DNA from: Lichenicola sp964248625
GTDB taxonomy: Bacteria > Pseudomonadota > Alphaproteobacteria > Acetobacterales > Acetobacteraceae
Length of the DNA stretch: 31,671 nt
Assembly (NCBI GenBank): GCA_964248625.1
Contig: CAXTZG010000041.1
Span: forward strand, 1 to 31,671
Reading direction: 5' to 3'
Below the pieces are notes generated by a model. It was not told the DNA's origin and did not search any database. It worked only from the letters and a program-made list of their open reading frames with translations. Both the position numbers and the translations under genes were made by a program. Of the stretch, positions 8,974-17,519 are shown piece after piece. Numbering within the stretch: position 1 is the first letter of the stretch; every line of letters begins with the position of its first letter.

Positions 8974-10128
8974 ATGCGCATGGCGCAGGATTCGAAGGAT
9001 CGTTGCGCCGGTCGGCATGGCCGCTTTCGCTCGGCGCTGCTGGCCGGCGCGATTGGTGTCCTGCTCGCCCCCTCCGTCGCGCATGCCCAGTATGTCGGCC
9101 AGCTCAGCACCTTCGTCATGGACGCCAACACCGGCGCGGTGCTGGAGCAGGGCAACCCGGATCTGCAGCGCTACCCTGCCAGCCTGACCAAGCTGATGAC
9201 GCTTTATCTGGCATTCGATGCGCTGCGCCAGAACCACATCTCGCTTGACCAGGCGGTACCGGTTTCCAGCCACGCCGCCTCGATGGAGCCGTCCAAGCTC
9301 GATCTGGTGCCGGGCAGCTACCTGACCGTCGAACAGGCGGTGCTGGGGCTGGTCACCAAGTCCGCCAATGATGCCGCTTGCGCGCTCGGCGAGCTGCTGG
9401 CCCAGGGCGACGAGCAGCAGTTCGCCCAGATGATGACCCAGAAGGCGCGCTCGCTCGGCATGAGCAACACCACCTTCCGCAACGCTTCCGGCCTGCCGGA
9501 CGCCGAGCAGGTCTCCACCGCGCGCGACTTCGCCACCCTGACGCGTCACCTGATCCAGGACTTCCCCGAGCAGTATCACTACTTCTCGGTGCCGGCCTTC
9601 ATGTTCCACGGCCGCGAGGTCATGAACCACGATCCCATGCTGCAGATCTATCCGGGCGCGGACGGGCTGAAGACCGGCTACACCGTCGATGCCGGGCGCA
9701 ACCTGGTGACGTCTGCGGTGCGCGGCAACGTGCGGCTGATCGGCGTGGTGCTCGGCGCCCGCAGCAACCCGCAGCGCAGTGCGGTGATGGCCGAGCTGCT
9801 CGACCAGGGCTTCCAGCAGGAGGGCGTGCCGGTGATGGCGCGTCCGGGCTTCCGCCGCCGGCCGGCGTTGCTGCTCGCTGCCGACACCGTGGGCGACGAG
9901 CAGCCGGCGCCTGCGGTCCGCCGCCGGGTGATCCGCCTGCACGGGCGCACCGTCATCCGCTTCGTGTCGGCGCAGGCCCCGGCCGCCGGCGGGTCGTCGG
10001 AGTGGCGGGCGGTGCGCGCGCATGGGCCGCGGGTCCGCCTGACCGGCGCCCATGTCCATCTTGCCGGTGCCGAGGTGCTGGCGCCGCACCGCCATTCCCA
10101 TGGCAGGGGACGTTTCCAGAAAAGCTGA
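8974..10128 (+). CDS. D-alanyl-D-alanine carboxypeptidase (penicillin-binding protein 5/6 type)
   Basis: The product is a periplasmic serine enzyme that trims the terminal D-Ala of peptidoglycan pentapeptides. From the ATG at 8974 it has 384 residues. A signal peptide ends in the AHA-type site near residue 38. The catalytic motifs are S70-L-T-K73, S130-A-N132 and K233-T-G235, with NASGLPD and GADGLKTGYT around them. After about residue 285 the usual beta-rich PBP5 second domain and amphipathic membrane anchor are not recognisable. In their place is a basic, Arg/Pro/His-rich tail ending RHSHGRGRFQKS. Another ATG six bases later (8980) is also possible. The open frame reaches back to 8824, but those residues precede the signal peptide and are unlikely to be translated. 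The gene is divergent from clpS. Confidence 0.94.
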   Translation: MRMAQDSKDRCAGRHGRFRSALLAGAIGVLLAPSVAHAQYVGQLSTFVMDANTGAVLEQGNPDLQRYPASLTKLMTLYLAFDALRQNHISLDQAVPVSSHAASMEPSKLDLVPGSYLTVEQAVLGLVTKSANDAACALGELLAQGDEQQFAQMMTQKARSLGMSNTTFRNASGLPDAEQVSTARDFATLTRHLIQDFPEQYHYFSVPAFMFHGREVMNHDPMLQIYPGADGLKTGYTVDAGRNLVTSAVRGNVRLIGVVLGARSNPQRSAVMAELLDQGFQQEGVPVMARPGFRRRPALLLAADTVGDEQPAPAVRRRVIRLHGRTVIRFVSAQAPAAGGSSEWRAVRAHGPRVRLTGAHVHLAGAEVLAPHRHSHGRGRFQKS

Positions 10129-10354
10129 TCCGGCCGCGACCGCCGATCAACCGCGGGCGTTCGTCCCGAACCGCCTTGCATGACCGGTAACGGCCACGCA
10201 TCTTGAACGGTATAGGCCTGCGATGCCTCGTATCGTTGTCGGGACGGGGCGCCGGCGGCTTCCGTCGGACGACCGATATGGCATCGGGCAGTTCCGCATA
10301 CGGACCAGCACAGCCCGCTCATGATGTGACCGGGCGCCAAGGAAAGACGGCACC

Positions 10355-11164
10355 ATGGACGGCGAAGCGGACGGGCGTCGGATCATCATCCATTCGGACG
10401 CGGATTTTGCCGGCATGCGCGTCGCCGGACGGCTGGCCGCCGAGACGCTCGACATGATCACCCCGCATGTCCGCGTCGGCGTCACCACCGGAGAGCTCGA
10501 CCGCATCATCCATGACTACACGCTCGAGCGCGGCGCGATCCCGGCCACGCTGAACTATCGCGGCTATCCGAAATCCTCCTGCATCTCGATCAACCACGTG
10601 GTCTGTCACGGCATTCCGGGCGAGCGCCGGCTGCAGGACGGCGACGTGCTGAACATCGACGTCACCGCGATCGTCGATGGCTGGTTCGGCGACACCAGCC
10701 GGATGTACACGGTGGGCACGGTGTCGCGCCGCGCCGCCATGCTGATCGACGTGACCTACGACGCGCTGATGCGCGGGCTGTCGGCGATCCGCCCGGGCAA
10801 CACGGTGGGCGATATCGGCCACGCCATTCAGAGCTTCGTCGAGCCGCAGCGCTTCTCGGTGGTGCGCGATTTCTGCGGCCACGGCATCGGCCGGCACTTC
10901 CACGGCTCGCCGAACATCCTGCATTTCGGCCGTCCGGGCGAGGGCACCGTGCTGCGTCCGGGGATGTTCTTCACCGTGGAGCCGATGGTCAATGCCGGGC
11001 GTCCGGACGTGAAGATCCTCGATGACGGCTGGACCGCCGTCACCCGCGACCGCAGCCTGTCGGCGCAGTTCGAGCACATGCTCGGCGTGACCGAGGATGG
11101 CTGCGAGATCTTCACCCTGTCGCCGGCCGGGCTGACCAAGCCGCCCTACGCGATCGCGGCATGA
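10355..11164 (+). CDS. map: Type I methionine aminopeptidase
   Basis: This enzyme removes the initiator methionine from nascent proteins. The 269-residue pita-bread fold protein shows all five metal ligands: Asp102 (NIDVT), Asp113 (FGDTS), His176 (GHGIGRHFH), Glu209 (FTVEP) and Glu240 (QFEH). The substrate-binding His is in NHVVCHGIP (80-88). The sequence begins at the ATG following AAGGAAAG, after a 226-base gap from the carboxypeptidase gene in which I found no other gene. The N-terminus lacks the zinc-finger extension of eukaryotic enzymes. The stop overlaps the next start in an ATGA, so it is translationally coupled to the gamma-glutamyltransferase gene. Essential housekeeping function; assignment secure. 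Confidence 0.97.
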   Translation: MDGEADGRRIIIHSDADFAGMRVAGRLAAETLDMITPHVRVGVTTGELDRIIHDYTLERGAIPATLNYRGYPKSSCISINHVVCHGIPGERRLQDGDVLNIDVTAIVDGWFGDTSRMYTVGTVSRRAAMLIDVTYDALMRGLSAIRPGNTVGDIGHAIQSFVEPQRFSVVRDFCGHGIGRHFHGSPNILHFGRPGEGTVLRPGMFFTVEPMVNAGRPDVKILDDGWTAVTRDRSLSAQFEHMLGVTEDGCEIFTLSPAGLTKPPYAIAA

Positions 11165-12996
11165 GCCTCGCCTCGCGCCGCGCCGCCGCCTCGCTCGGCA
11201 TCCTGCTGTCGGCCGTGCTGCCGTTGGCGCCGATGAACCTGGCGCGTGCGCAGACGCCGCCCGGCCCGGCCCGGGCGCCGGCGGCGACCGGCGGCTGGGA
11301 AGGCGCTGGCGATCCGCTCTCGTTCGGCCCGGCCGCTCAGGTCGCGGGCCGGCCGATGCCGGCCTTCGGCCGCCACGGCATGGTGGTGAGCGCGCAGATG
11401 CTGGCGTCGCGTATCGGGGCGCAGATCCTGGCGCAGGGCGGCAACGCGGTCGATGCCACGGTCGCGGTGGCCTACGCGCTCGCCGTGGTCTATCCCGCCG
11501 CCGGCAATCTCGGCGGCGGCGGCTTTCTGACGCTGCGCCAGCCCGACGGGACCGCGCTGTTCCTCGACTTTCGCGAGCATGCGCCGCTGGCGGCAACCCG
11601 GACCATGTTCCAGGACGGCCAGGGCAATGTCGTGCCCGGCCTGTCGGAGCTCGGCTGGAAGGCGGTCGGCGTGCCAGGCACCGTCGCCGGCATGGACGAG
11701 GCGCTGGTCCGCTGGGGCCGCCTCAAGCGCGACGTGGTGATGGCGCCGGCGATCCGGCTGGCCCGCGACGGCTACGTGCTGACGGCCGGCGACGTGATGC
11801 TGCTGCGAACCGCCACCGCAGGGTTCGCCAAGGATCCGGATGCCGCCCGCATCTTCCTGCATCCTGACGGCACGCCCTACGCGGTCGGCGAGCGCCTGGT
11901 GCAGTCCGATCTGGCCGACACGCTGCAGCGCATCGCGCAAGGGGGCGCCGCGGCGTTCTATCGCGGGCCGATCGCCGCCGGGATCGTCGGGGCGAGCGGC
12001 CGGGACGGCGGCATCCTGGCGGCTGCCGACTTCACCGGCTACCGCACCCGGCTGCTGCGCCCGGTCACCTGCCATTATCGCGGCTTCACGGTGGACACTG
12101 CCCCGCCGCCGAGCGCCGGCGGGGTTGCGCTGTGCGAGATCCTCAACATCCTCGACGGCGACGACCTGCACGGGCTCGGCCTGCGCAGCGCGGCCGGCCT
12201 GCAGCGCCAGGTCGAGGCGATGCGGCATGCCTATTCGGACCGCCAGAACCTGGGCGATCCGGCTTTCGTCAACGACCCGGTGGCCAAGCTCATCGATCCG
12301 GCCTATGCGGCCGAGATCCGTCACGACACGCCCGCCGACCACGCGCTCGCCTCCACCGCCCTGACCCCGCTCGATCCGGGCGCCGCGCACGAGAAGAACG
12401 AGACCACCCATTTCTCCATCATCGACCGGGAGGGCAGGGCGGTCTCCATGACCTACACGCTGAACGGCTGGTTCGGCGCCAAGGTCGTCGCCGGGCGCAC
12501 CGGCATCGTGATGAATGACGAGATGGACGATTTCGCCACCAAGCCGGGCGCTCCCAACATGTACGGGATCGTCGGCTCGGCCGCGAACGCCGTGGCGCCG
12601 GGCAAGACCCCGCTTTCCTCGATGTCGCCGACCATCCTGTCGCGCAACAACAAGGTGGTGATGGTGATCGGCAGCCCGGGCGGCTCGCGCATCCCGACCA
12701 TCACGCTGGAAGCCATCCTGGCCGTCGTGGATGGCGGGCTCGACATCGCGGCCGCGGTCAACCAGCCCCGCTTCCACGAGCAGTGGACGCCCGATCCGAT
12801 CGAGGCCGAGCGCGGCGCGATCGCGCCGGACGTGGCCTCCGCGCTGCAGGCGATGGGCTACCAGATCAAGCCGCACGAGAACTGGGGTGCTGCCGAGGGC
12901 ATCCTGGTCGGGGGGCCGTCCCTCGCTGCCAGGAGTCCCGGCTATTTCGGCGGCCTGGACCTGCGCCACCCCGGCGGCGGCGCGGTGGGCGAGTAG
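11161..12996 (+). CDS. ggt: Gamma-glutamyltransferase (glutathione hydrolase proenzyme)
   Basis: GGT cleaves the gamma-glutamyl bond of glutathione and transfers the glutamyl group to water or amino acids in the periplasm. The 611-residue precursor starts with a signal peptide (hydrophobic ILLSAVLPLAPM, ending LARAQ near residue 31). It belongs to the N-terminal nucleophile hydrolases. Self-cleavage before Thr415 in NETTHFSIID would give the large and small subunits. Other landmarks are GNLGGGGF (oxyanion side), MNDEMDDF, PLSSMSPT and GSPGGSRIPT, which form the glutamate-binding wall. The start overlaps the map stop by 4 bases (ATGA). The gene is convergent with the TerC gene across only 11 bases. 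Possible roles are glutathione salvage and peptide-derived amino acid recovery. Confidence 0.96.
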   Translation: MSLASRRAAASLGILLSAVLPLAPMNLARAQTPPGPARAPAATGGWEGAGDPLSFGPAAQVAGRPMPAFGRHGMVVSAQMLASRIGAQILAQGGNAVDATVAVAYALAVVYPAAGNLGGGGFLTLRQPDGTALFLDFREHAPLAATRTMFQDGQGNVVPGLSELGWKAVGVPGTVAGMDEALVRWGRLKRDVVMAPAIRLARDGYVLTAGDVMLLRTATAGFAKDPDAARIFLHPDGTPYAVGERLVQSDLADTLQRIAQGGAAAFYRGPIAAGIVGASGRDGGILAAADFTGYRTRLLRPVTCHYRGFTVDTAPPPSAGGVALCEILNILDGDDLHGLGLRSAAGLQRQVEAMRHAYSDRQNLGDPAFVNDPVAKLIDPAYAAEIRHDTPADHALASTALTPLDPGAAHEKNETTHFSIIDREGRAVSMTYTLNGWFGAKVVAGRTGIVMNDEMDDFATKPGAPNMYGIVGSAANAVAPGKTPLSSMSPTILSRNNKVVMVIGSPGGSRIPTITLEAILAVVDGGLDIAAAVNQPRFHEQWTPDPIEAERGAIAPDVASALQAMGYQIKPHENWGAAEGILVGGPSLAARSPGYFGGLDLRHPGGGAVGE

Positions 12997-13007
12997 CCGC
13001 CGGCCGC

Positions 13008-13637
13008 TCAACCCAGCGGAATGTGGTAGTGGCCGAGCACGTCGTGGCTGCCCTTCACGATCAGCTCGACCGACACGCCCAGCACGACCAGCAGGCCGAT
13101 CCAGGCGATCCAGCGATAGCGCTCAAGCAGCCGCGCCATCAGCGAGGCGGCTGCCCCCATCAGGGCCACGGATACCGTGAGGCCGGTGATCAGCACCCAC
13201 AGATGCTGGCCCGCAGCGCCGGCGACGGCGAGCACGTTGTCCAGGCTCATCGACAGGTCGGCGAGCACGATCCGCAGGATCGCCCGCCGCAGCGCTCCCG
13301 GCGGCTGGCGCACGGCGCCGGAACCCCCCTCGGCCGCCGCACGATCCTGCTGGCGCAGCTCGCGATACATCCGCCAGCCCACCCAGAGCAGCAGCAGCCC
13401 GCCCGCCAGCATCAGCCCGACGATGGCCAGCAGCTGCAGCGCCACCGTGGCCAGCACGATGCGGATCACCGTCGCGGCGGCGATGCCGAACAGGATCGCG
13501 ATCCGCCGCTCGCGCGCCGGCAGGCCCAGCACCGCCAGCCCGACCACCACCGCATTGTCGCCCGCCAGCGTCACGTCGATCACCAGCACCTGCAGCAGAT
13601 CGAACAGTTGCGGCAGCAGGTGATGCGGCATCGGCAT
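13008..13637 (-). CDS. TerC-family integral membrane protein, YjbE type
   Basis: This 209-residue hydrophobic protein has about six transmembrane segments and two internally related halves. Each half carries an acidic membrane motif: DVTLAGDNAVVV (21-32) and LADLSMSLDNVLAVAG (126-141). These paired D-N motifs are the hallmark of the TerC/YjbE group. Several members export manganese or other divalent metals, and others insert alongside secreted metalloproteins. A charged loop (about 91-118) divides the halves. The ATG at 13637 follows GGAG; an in-frame ATG two codons later is also possible. It is divergent from purB with a 111-base gap. I looked there for the yybP-ykoY manganese riboswitch common upstream of YjbE genes and did not see its conserved core. 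Confidence 0.93.
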   Translation of the reverse strand: MPMPHHLLPQLFDLLQVLVIDVTLAGDNAVVVGLAVLGLPARERRIAILFGIAAATVIRIVLATVALQLLAIVGLMLAGGLLLLWVGWRMYRELRQQDRAAAEGGSGAVRQPPGALRRAILRIVLADLSMSLDNVLAVAGAAGQHLWVLITGLTVSVALMGAAASLMARLLERYRWIAWIGLLVVLGVSVELIVKGSHDVLGHYHIPLG

Positions 13638-13748
13638 GGTCACTCCTCGGATCGGACCTGCGGCGCGGTCCCGGACGTGCTTAAAGCCATCCTCAAGCGT
13701 CGCATAACCCCGCCGGCGGCACCGCCGCACCCAGGAGAGTCCCCCCCG

Positions 13749-15104
13749 ATGGTCCCACGCTACACACGCCCGGCGATGGCAGCCATCTGGGCGCCGGAGA
13801 ACCGCTACCGGATCTGGTTCGAGATCGAAGCGCTTGCGGTCGAGGCGATGGCGCAGCTTGGCGACATCCCCGGGGAGGCCGCCTGCGAGATCCGCGTGCG
13901 CGGCGACGCGGCCATGGCCGCCTTCTCGGCCGAGGATCTGGCGCGCATCGATGCGATCGAGGCAGAGACCCGCCACGACGTGATCGCCTTCCTGACCTGG
14001 CTTGCCGAGAAGATCGGTCCGGAAAGCCGCTTCGTGCATCTGGGCATGACCTCGTCCGACGTGCTGGACACCTGTTTCGCGGTGCAGCTCACCCAGGCCT
14101 CCGACCTGCTGCTGGCCGACATCGACGCCGTGCTGGCGGCCTGCCGGCGCCGCGCCTTCGAGCACAAGCACACGCTCACCATCGGCCGCAGCCACGCGAT
14201 CCATGCCGAGCCGACCAGCTTCGGCCTCAAGCTCGCCGGCCACTACGCCGAGTTCGCCCGCAACCGGGTCCGCCTGCTGCAGGCGCGCGCCGAGATCGCC
14301 ACCTGCGCGATCTCGGGCGCGGTCGGCACCTACGCCCATGTCGATCCGCGGGTGGAGGAGTACGTGGCCCTGAAGCTCGGCCTGCAGCCCGAGGCGGTTT
14401 CCACCCAGGTGATCCCGCGCGACCGGCACGCGGCCTTCTTCTGCACCCTGGCGGTGATCGCCAGCGGCATCGAGCGGCTCGCGGTCGAGGTGCGCCACCT
14501 GCAGCGCTCGGAGGTGCGCGAGGTGGAGGAGTTCTTCCATCCCGGCCAGAAGGGCAGCTCGGCGATGCCGCACAAGCGCAACCCGGTGCTGTCGGAGAAC
14601 CTGACCGGGCTTGCGCGCCTGGTGCGCTCCCATGCGATCCCGGCGCTGGAGAACGTGGCCCTCTGGCACGAGCGCGACATCAGCCATTCCTCGGTGGAGC
14701 GCAACATCGGCCCCGACGCCACCATCGGGCTGGACTTCGCCCTGTCGCGCCTGGCGGGCATGATGGAGAAGCTGGTGGTCTACCCCGAGCAGATGCTGGC
14801 CAACCTGGAGAGTCTCGGCGGGGTGGTGCATTCGGGCGAGGTGCTGCTGGTGCTGGCGCGCGCCGGCATCCTGCGCGAGGACGCCTACCGGATCGTGCAG
14901 CGCAACGCGATGGCGACCTGGACCGCACTCGGCGGGGGCGATGCCCGCAGCTTCCGCGAGAACCTCGATCGCGACCCCGAGGTCGCCGGTCGCGTATCGC
15001 CGGAGCTGCTGGATCGCGCCACCGACCCGGCCCGCCACCTGGCCGCACTCGACGTGAGCTTCAGCCGTATCTTCGGCGAAACCGGTCCTGCCGCAGCAGG
15101 CTGA
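13749..15104 (+). CDS. purB: Adenylosuccinate lyase
   Basis: PurB catalyses two fumarate-releasing steps: SAICAR to AICAR, and adenylosuccinate to AMP. The 451-residue protein starts MVPRYTRPAMAAIW, typical of the family. It has HDVIAFLTWLAE, the TSSDVLDTC region, HAIHAEPTSFGLK with the general-acid His, and the fumarase/aspartase superfamily signature GSSAMPHKRNP at 269-279, whose loop holds the catalytic serine. RDISHSSVER completes the active site. AGGAG lies about 10 bases before the ATG. The C-terminus is slightly longer than in many homologues. It is the first + strand purine gene here. The PurC product SAICAR is its substrate, and purC lies about 1 kb downstream. Confidence 0.97.
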   Translation: MVPRYTRPAMAAIWAPENRYRIWFEIEALAVEAMAQLGDIPGEAACEIRVRGDAAMAAFSAEDLARIDAIEAETRHDVIAFLTWLAEKIGPESRFVHLGMTSSDVLDTCFAVQLTQASDLLLADIDAVLAACRRRAFEHKHTLTIGRSHAIHAEPTSFGLKLAGHYAEFARNRVRLLQARAEIATCAISGAVGTYAHVDPRVEEYVALKLGLQPEAVSTQVIPRDRHAAFFCTLAVIASGIERLAVEVRHLQRSEVREVEEFFHPGQKGSSAMPHKRNPVLSENLTGLARLVRSHAIPALENVALWHERDISHSSVERNIGPDATIGLDFALSRLAGMMEKLVVYPEQMLANLESLGGVVHSGEVLLVLARAGILREDAYRIVQRNAMATWTALGGGDARSFRENLDRDPEVAGRVSPELLDRATDPARHLAALDVSFSRIFGETGPAAAG

Positions 15105-15208
15105 AGGTCAGCTTTGCGGCCGCCTGCCATTGACAGGGATCGCGCGCATGTCGCATTGCGGCATATTCTGTTGAGTTGGCGGCCCAGCGGCTGCGGGAAT
15201 CGTATATC

Positions 15209-15946
15209 GTGTGCACCGTCATCGTTTCCACGACCCCCGGCGACGCCTGGCCGCTTCTGCTTGCCGCCAATCGCGACGAGCGGATCGACCGTCCCTGGGA
15301 GGCTCCCGGCCGTTACTGGCCGGACTATCCCAACGTCACCGGGCCGCGCGACATGCCGGGCGGCGGCACCTGGCTTGCGCTGAACGATCTGGGGGTGGTG
15401 GCAGCGGTGCTGAACCGCGTCGGCAGCCTGGGTCCGGCGCCCGGCAAGCGCTCGCGCGGCGAGCTGCCGCTGATCGCCGCCGCCCAGCCGACGGCCGAGG
15501 CCGCGGTGCAGGCGCTGGCCGCCACCGACGCCGGTCGCTACCGCTCCTACAACATGATCATCGGCGACCGGCACCAGGCCTTCTATTTGTGCGGTCTCGG
15601 CTACGGCCATCCCGAGGTCACGGCGCTGGAGCCCGGGCTGCACATGATCGCCACCGGCGGACCGGACGACATGACCATCCCGCGCATCGCCCGCCACCTG
15701 CCGCGCTTCCAGGCGGCGATCCCCCCAGCGCCGCCTGACTGGGGCAGCTGGACGGCGCTGCTGTCCGACCGTTCGCTGCCCGCAGGCAGCGAACTCAACA
15801 TCCCGCCGCGCTCGGGCTTTGGCACCACCAACTCCTCGTTGCTCGGCGTTCCCGCCGATCCGGACGCGGCCGCCAACTGGATCTTCGCCGCAGGACCCCC
15901 GGACCGGGTGCCGTTCGCAGCCGTGCCCTTCGCCCCCGCCGCCTGA
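15209..15946 (+). CDS. NRDE-motif (TANGO2-like) protein
   Basis: The 245-residue protein carries the NRDE motif (21-24, AANRDER) and begins Met-Cys-Thr-Val if translation starts at the GTG at 15209. I chose this GTG because family members start MCT. After methionine removal Cys2 would be exposed as in N-terminal nucleophile hydrolases. The upstream ATG at 15176 would bury it under 11 unconserved residues. Further family marks are PGGGTWLALND, NRVG, RYRSYNMIIGD and a C-terminal TTNSSLLG (GTTNSSLLGVP). TANGO2 proteins are implicated in haem or lipid handling, but the biochemical activity in bacteria is unproven. It stands alone between purB and purC on the same strand; no peptidase substrate is predicted. 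Confidence 0.9.
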   Translation: MCTVIVSTTPGDAWPLLLAANRDERIDRPWEAPGRYWPDYPNVTGPRDMPGGGTWLALNDLGVVAAVLNRVGSLGPAPGKRSRGELPLIAAAQPTAEAAVQALAATDAGRYRSYNMIIGDRHQAFYLCGLGYGHPEVTALEPGLHMIATGGPDDMTIPRIARHLPRFQAAIPPAPPDWGSWTALLSDRSLPAGSELNIPPRSGFGTTNSSLLGVPADPDAAANWIFAAGPPDRVPFAAVPFAPAA

Positions 15947-16117
15947 CGCCAGGCCGTCCGATGCCGCATGGCGGCCGGGCAGGGCGGCCGGCTGTATCCT
16001 CCCGAGGCGGACGCTGCTATACCGCGGCCGCGCTGCCAGAGCCGACAGCACCTGGCTCCGGGCCCGGGCAACAGCCCGTTTCAGCCCGTGCGCCACCCGC
16101 GTGAAGTAAGGACCGTC

Positions 16118-16882
16118 ATGGCCCGCCGCCGACAGCTCTACGAAGGAAAAGCCAAGATCCTCTTCGAGGGTCCGGAGCCCGGCACGCTCGTCCAGTACTT
16201 CAAGGACGACGCGACCGCCGGCAACGGCGCCAAGAAGGGCATCATCACCGGCAAGGGCGTGCTCAACAACCGCATCAGCGAGCACCTGATGCTCAGGCTG
16301 CACGATATCGGCGTGCCGACGCATTTCGTGCGCCGGCTGAACATGCGCGAGCAGCTGATCCGCGAGGTCGAGATCATCCCGCTCGAGGTGGTGGTGCGCA
16401 ACGTCGCCGCCGGCAGCCTGAGCAAGCGTCTTGGCATTCCCGAGGGCACCCGGCTGCCGCGCTCGATCCTCGAATACTACTACAAGAACGACAGCCTGAA
16501 CGACCCGATGGTCGCCGAGGAGCACATCACTGCCTTCGGATGGGCGTCCACCGCGGACATGGACGACATCGTGGCGCTGGCGCTGCGCATCAACGACTTC
16601 CTCACCGGGCTGTTCCTGGGCGTCGGCATCACGCTGGTGGACTTCAAGCTGGAGTTCGGCCGGCTGTGGGAGAACGAGGACATGCGCCTCGTGCTCGCCG
16701 ACGAGATCAGCCCGGACAACTGCCGGCTGTGGGACGTCAAGACCAGCGAGAAGCTCGACAAGGACCGCTTCCGCCGCGATATGGGCCGGGTCGAGGAGGC
16801 CTACCAGGAGGTCGCCAAGCGTCTCGGCATCCTGCCTGAGGCCGGCAACAACGACATGAAGGGCCCGGAGGTGATGCAGTGA
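16118..16882 (+). CDS. purC: Phosphoribosylaminoimidazole-succinocarboxamide (SAICAR) synthase
   Basis: PurC joins CAIR with aspartate using ATP to give SAICAR. The 254-residue, single-domain bacterial form starts MARRRQLYEGKAKILFEG, with the GKAK nucleotide loop at 10-13. It continues with FKDDATAGNGAKKGII, REVEIIPLEVVVRNVAAGS and DFKLEFG, and then the DEISPDNCRLWD signature that binds metal and aspartate. AAGGA precedes the ATG by 5 bases. Its TGA overlaps the purS GTG by 4 bases, starting a coupled run purC-purS-rap1a-like-purQ-purL. A 171-base gap upstream probably carries the operon promoter, but only a weak TATAC-like -10 near 16018 could be seen. Confidence 0.98.
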   Translation: MARRRQLYEGKAKILFEGPEPGTLVQYFKDDATAGNGAKKGIITGKGVLNNRISEHLMLRLHDIGVPTHFVRRLNMREQLIREVEIIPLEVVVRNVAAGSLSKRLGIPEGTRLPRSILEYYYKNDSLNDPMVAEEHITAFGWASTADMDDIVALALRINDFLTGLFLGVGITLVDFKLEFGRLWENEDMRLVLADEISPDNCRLWDVKTSEKLDKDRFRRDMGRVEEAYQEVAKRLGILPEAGNNDMKGPEVMQ

Positions 16883-17124
16883 AGGTGCTGGTCACCGTCA
16901 TGCTCAAGCAGGGGGTGCTCGACCCCCAGGGCAAGGCGATCGGGCATGCGCTGCACACGCTGGGCTTTGCCAATGTCGGCGAGGTCCGCGCCGGCCGCCT
17001 GATCGAGCTCGAGCTCGACGAGACCGATGCCGCGACGGCCAGGCTCCAGGCGGACGAGATGGGCCGGCAGCTGCTGGCCAACCTGGTGATCGAGAGCTTC
17101 ACGACCGAGGTGGTGGCATCATGA
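16879..17124 (+). CDS. purS: PurS subunit of phosphoribosylformylglycinamidine (FGAM) synthase
   Basis: PurS is the small structural subunit that bridges PurQ (glutaminase) and the small PurL (synthase), which make FGAM from FGAR. The 81-residue product MKVLVTVMLKQGVLDPQGKA..., with TLGFANVGEVRAGRLIEL and ending LANLVIESF, matches the family along its whole length. It starts at a GTG inside the overlap with purC (4 bases) and its TGA overlaps the ATG of the following gene by 4 bases. The presence of PurS agrees with the short PurL and separate PurQ seen downstream, rather than the long fused PurL of gammaproteobacteria. Confidence 0.96.
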   Translation: MKVLVTVMLKQGVLDPQGKAIGHALHTLGFANVGEVRAGRLIELELDETDAATARLQADEMGRQLLANLVIESFTTEVVAS

Positions 17125-17519
17125 GACACGCGCTTCTGGCAGCCGGCGCCCTCGCGGCCGGTCTCGCGGCCGCAGGCGGCGCTTACGGCGCCGACCCCTC
17201 CGGCCCGCCGGTCGGCAGGCTGACGCACCTCCCGGCCGGCACGCTGCTGCGGCTGTGCCAGTCGCCGCAGACGGTGAAGGTCTGCGACGCCTATGTCAGC
17301 GGCATCGCCGACGGGATCACGCTGGTCGAGAGCGCGTCGGGACCGGGCGCCCCGCGCAAGGTCTGTATTCCGGCCGCGAGCGGCGCCCAGCTGCGCAGCA
17401 TGACGGTCGGGTGGCTGTCCAAGCATAATGACCGCCTGTCGGCCGATGTGGGGCCGGTCGTTTATGACGCGCTGGCCGAGGCCTATCCGTGCGGCGCCGG
17501 AGCGAGCGGCACGCGGTGA
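17121..17519 (+). CDS. Secreted Rap1a/Tai-like small protein inside the pur operon
   Basis: The 132-residue product has a signal peptide (ALLAAGALAAGLAAAGGAYG, ending near residue 23). Four cysteines (46, 55, 82, 124) are placed in LRLCQSPQ, KVCDAYVSGIADGI, RKVCIPA and YPCG. The L-x-x-C then C-x-x-Y-x-x-G-x-x-D pattern is that of the Rap1a/Tai family, first known as periplasmic immunity proteins against type VI secretion amidase effectors. Many members sit away from any secretion system and have no known job. It overlaps purS by 4 bases upstream and the purQ GTG by 4 downstream, so translation is coupled to cytosolic purine enzymes although the product should be exported. The family call is from pattern recognition; a role in purine synthesis is unlikely. 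Confidence 0.8.
   Translation: MRHALLAAGALAAGLAAAGGAYGADPSGPPVGRLTHLPAGTLLRLCQSPQTVKVCDAYVSGIADGITLVESASGPGAPRKVCIPAASGAQLRSMTVGWLSKHNDRLSADVGPVVYDALAEAYPCGAGASGTR

Noticed and set aside
13638..13748. Possible yybP-ykoY manganese riboswitch upstream of the YjbE/TerC gene
   Set aside because: The gap is only 111 bases and shared with the purB promoter; the conserved riboswitch core sequences and stems were not found on the minus strand.
15130..15135. TTGACA as a -35 element for the NRDE gene
   Set aside because: The hexamer is perfect but no acceptable -10 element lies 16-18 bases downstream (GCATTG at best).
16017..16022. CTATAC as the -10 of the purC operon promoter
   Set aside because: The -10 looks fair, but no recognisable -35 hexamer is found at the right distance, so it is not listed as a promoter.
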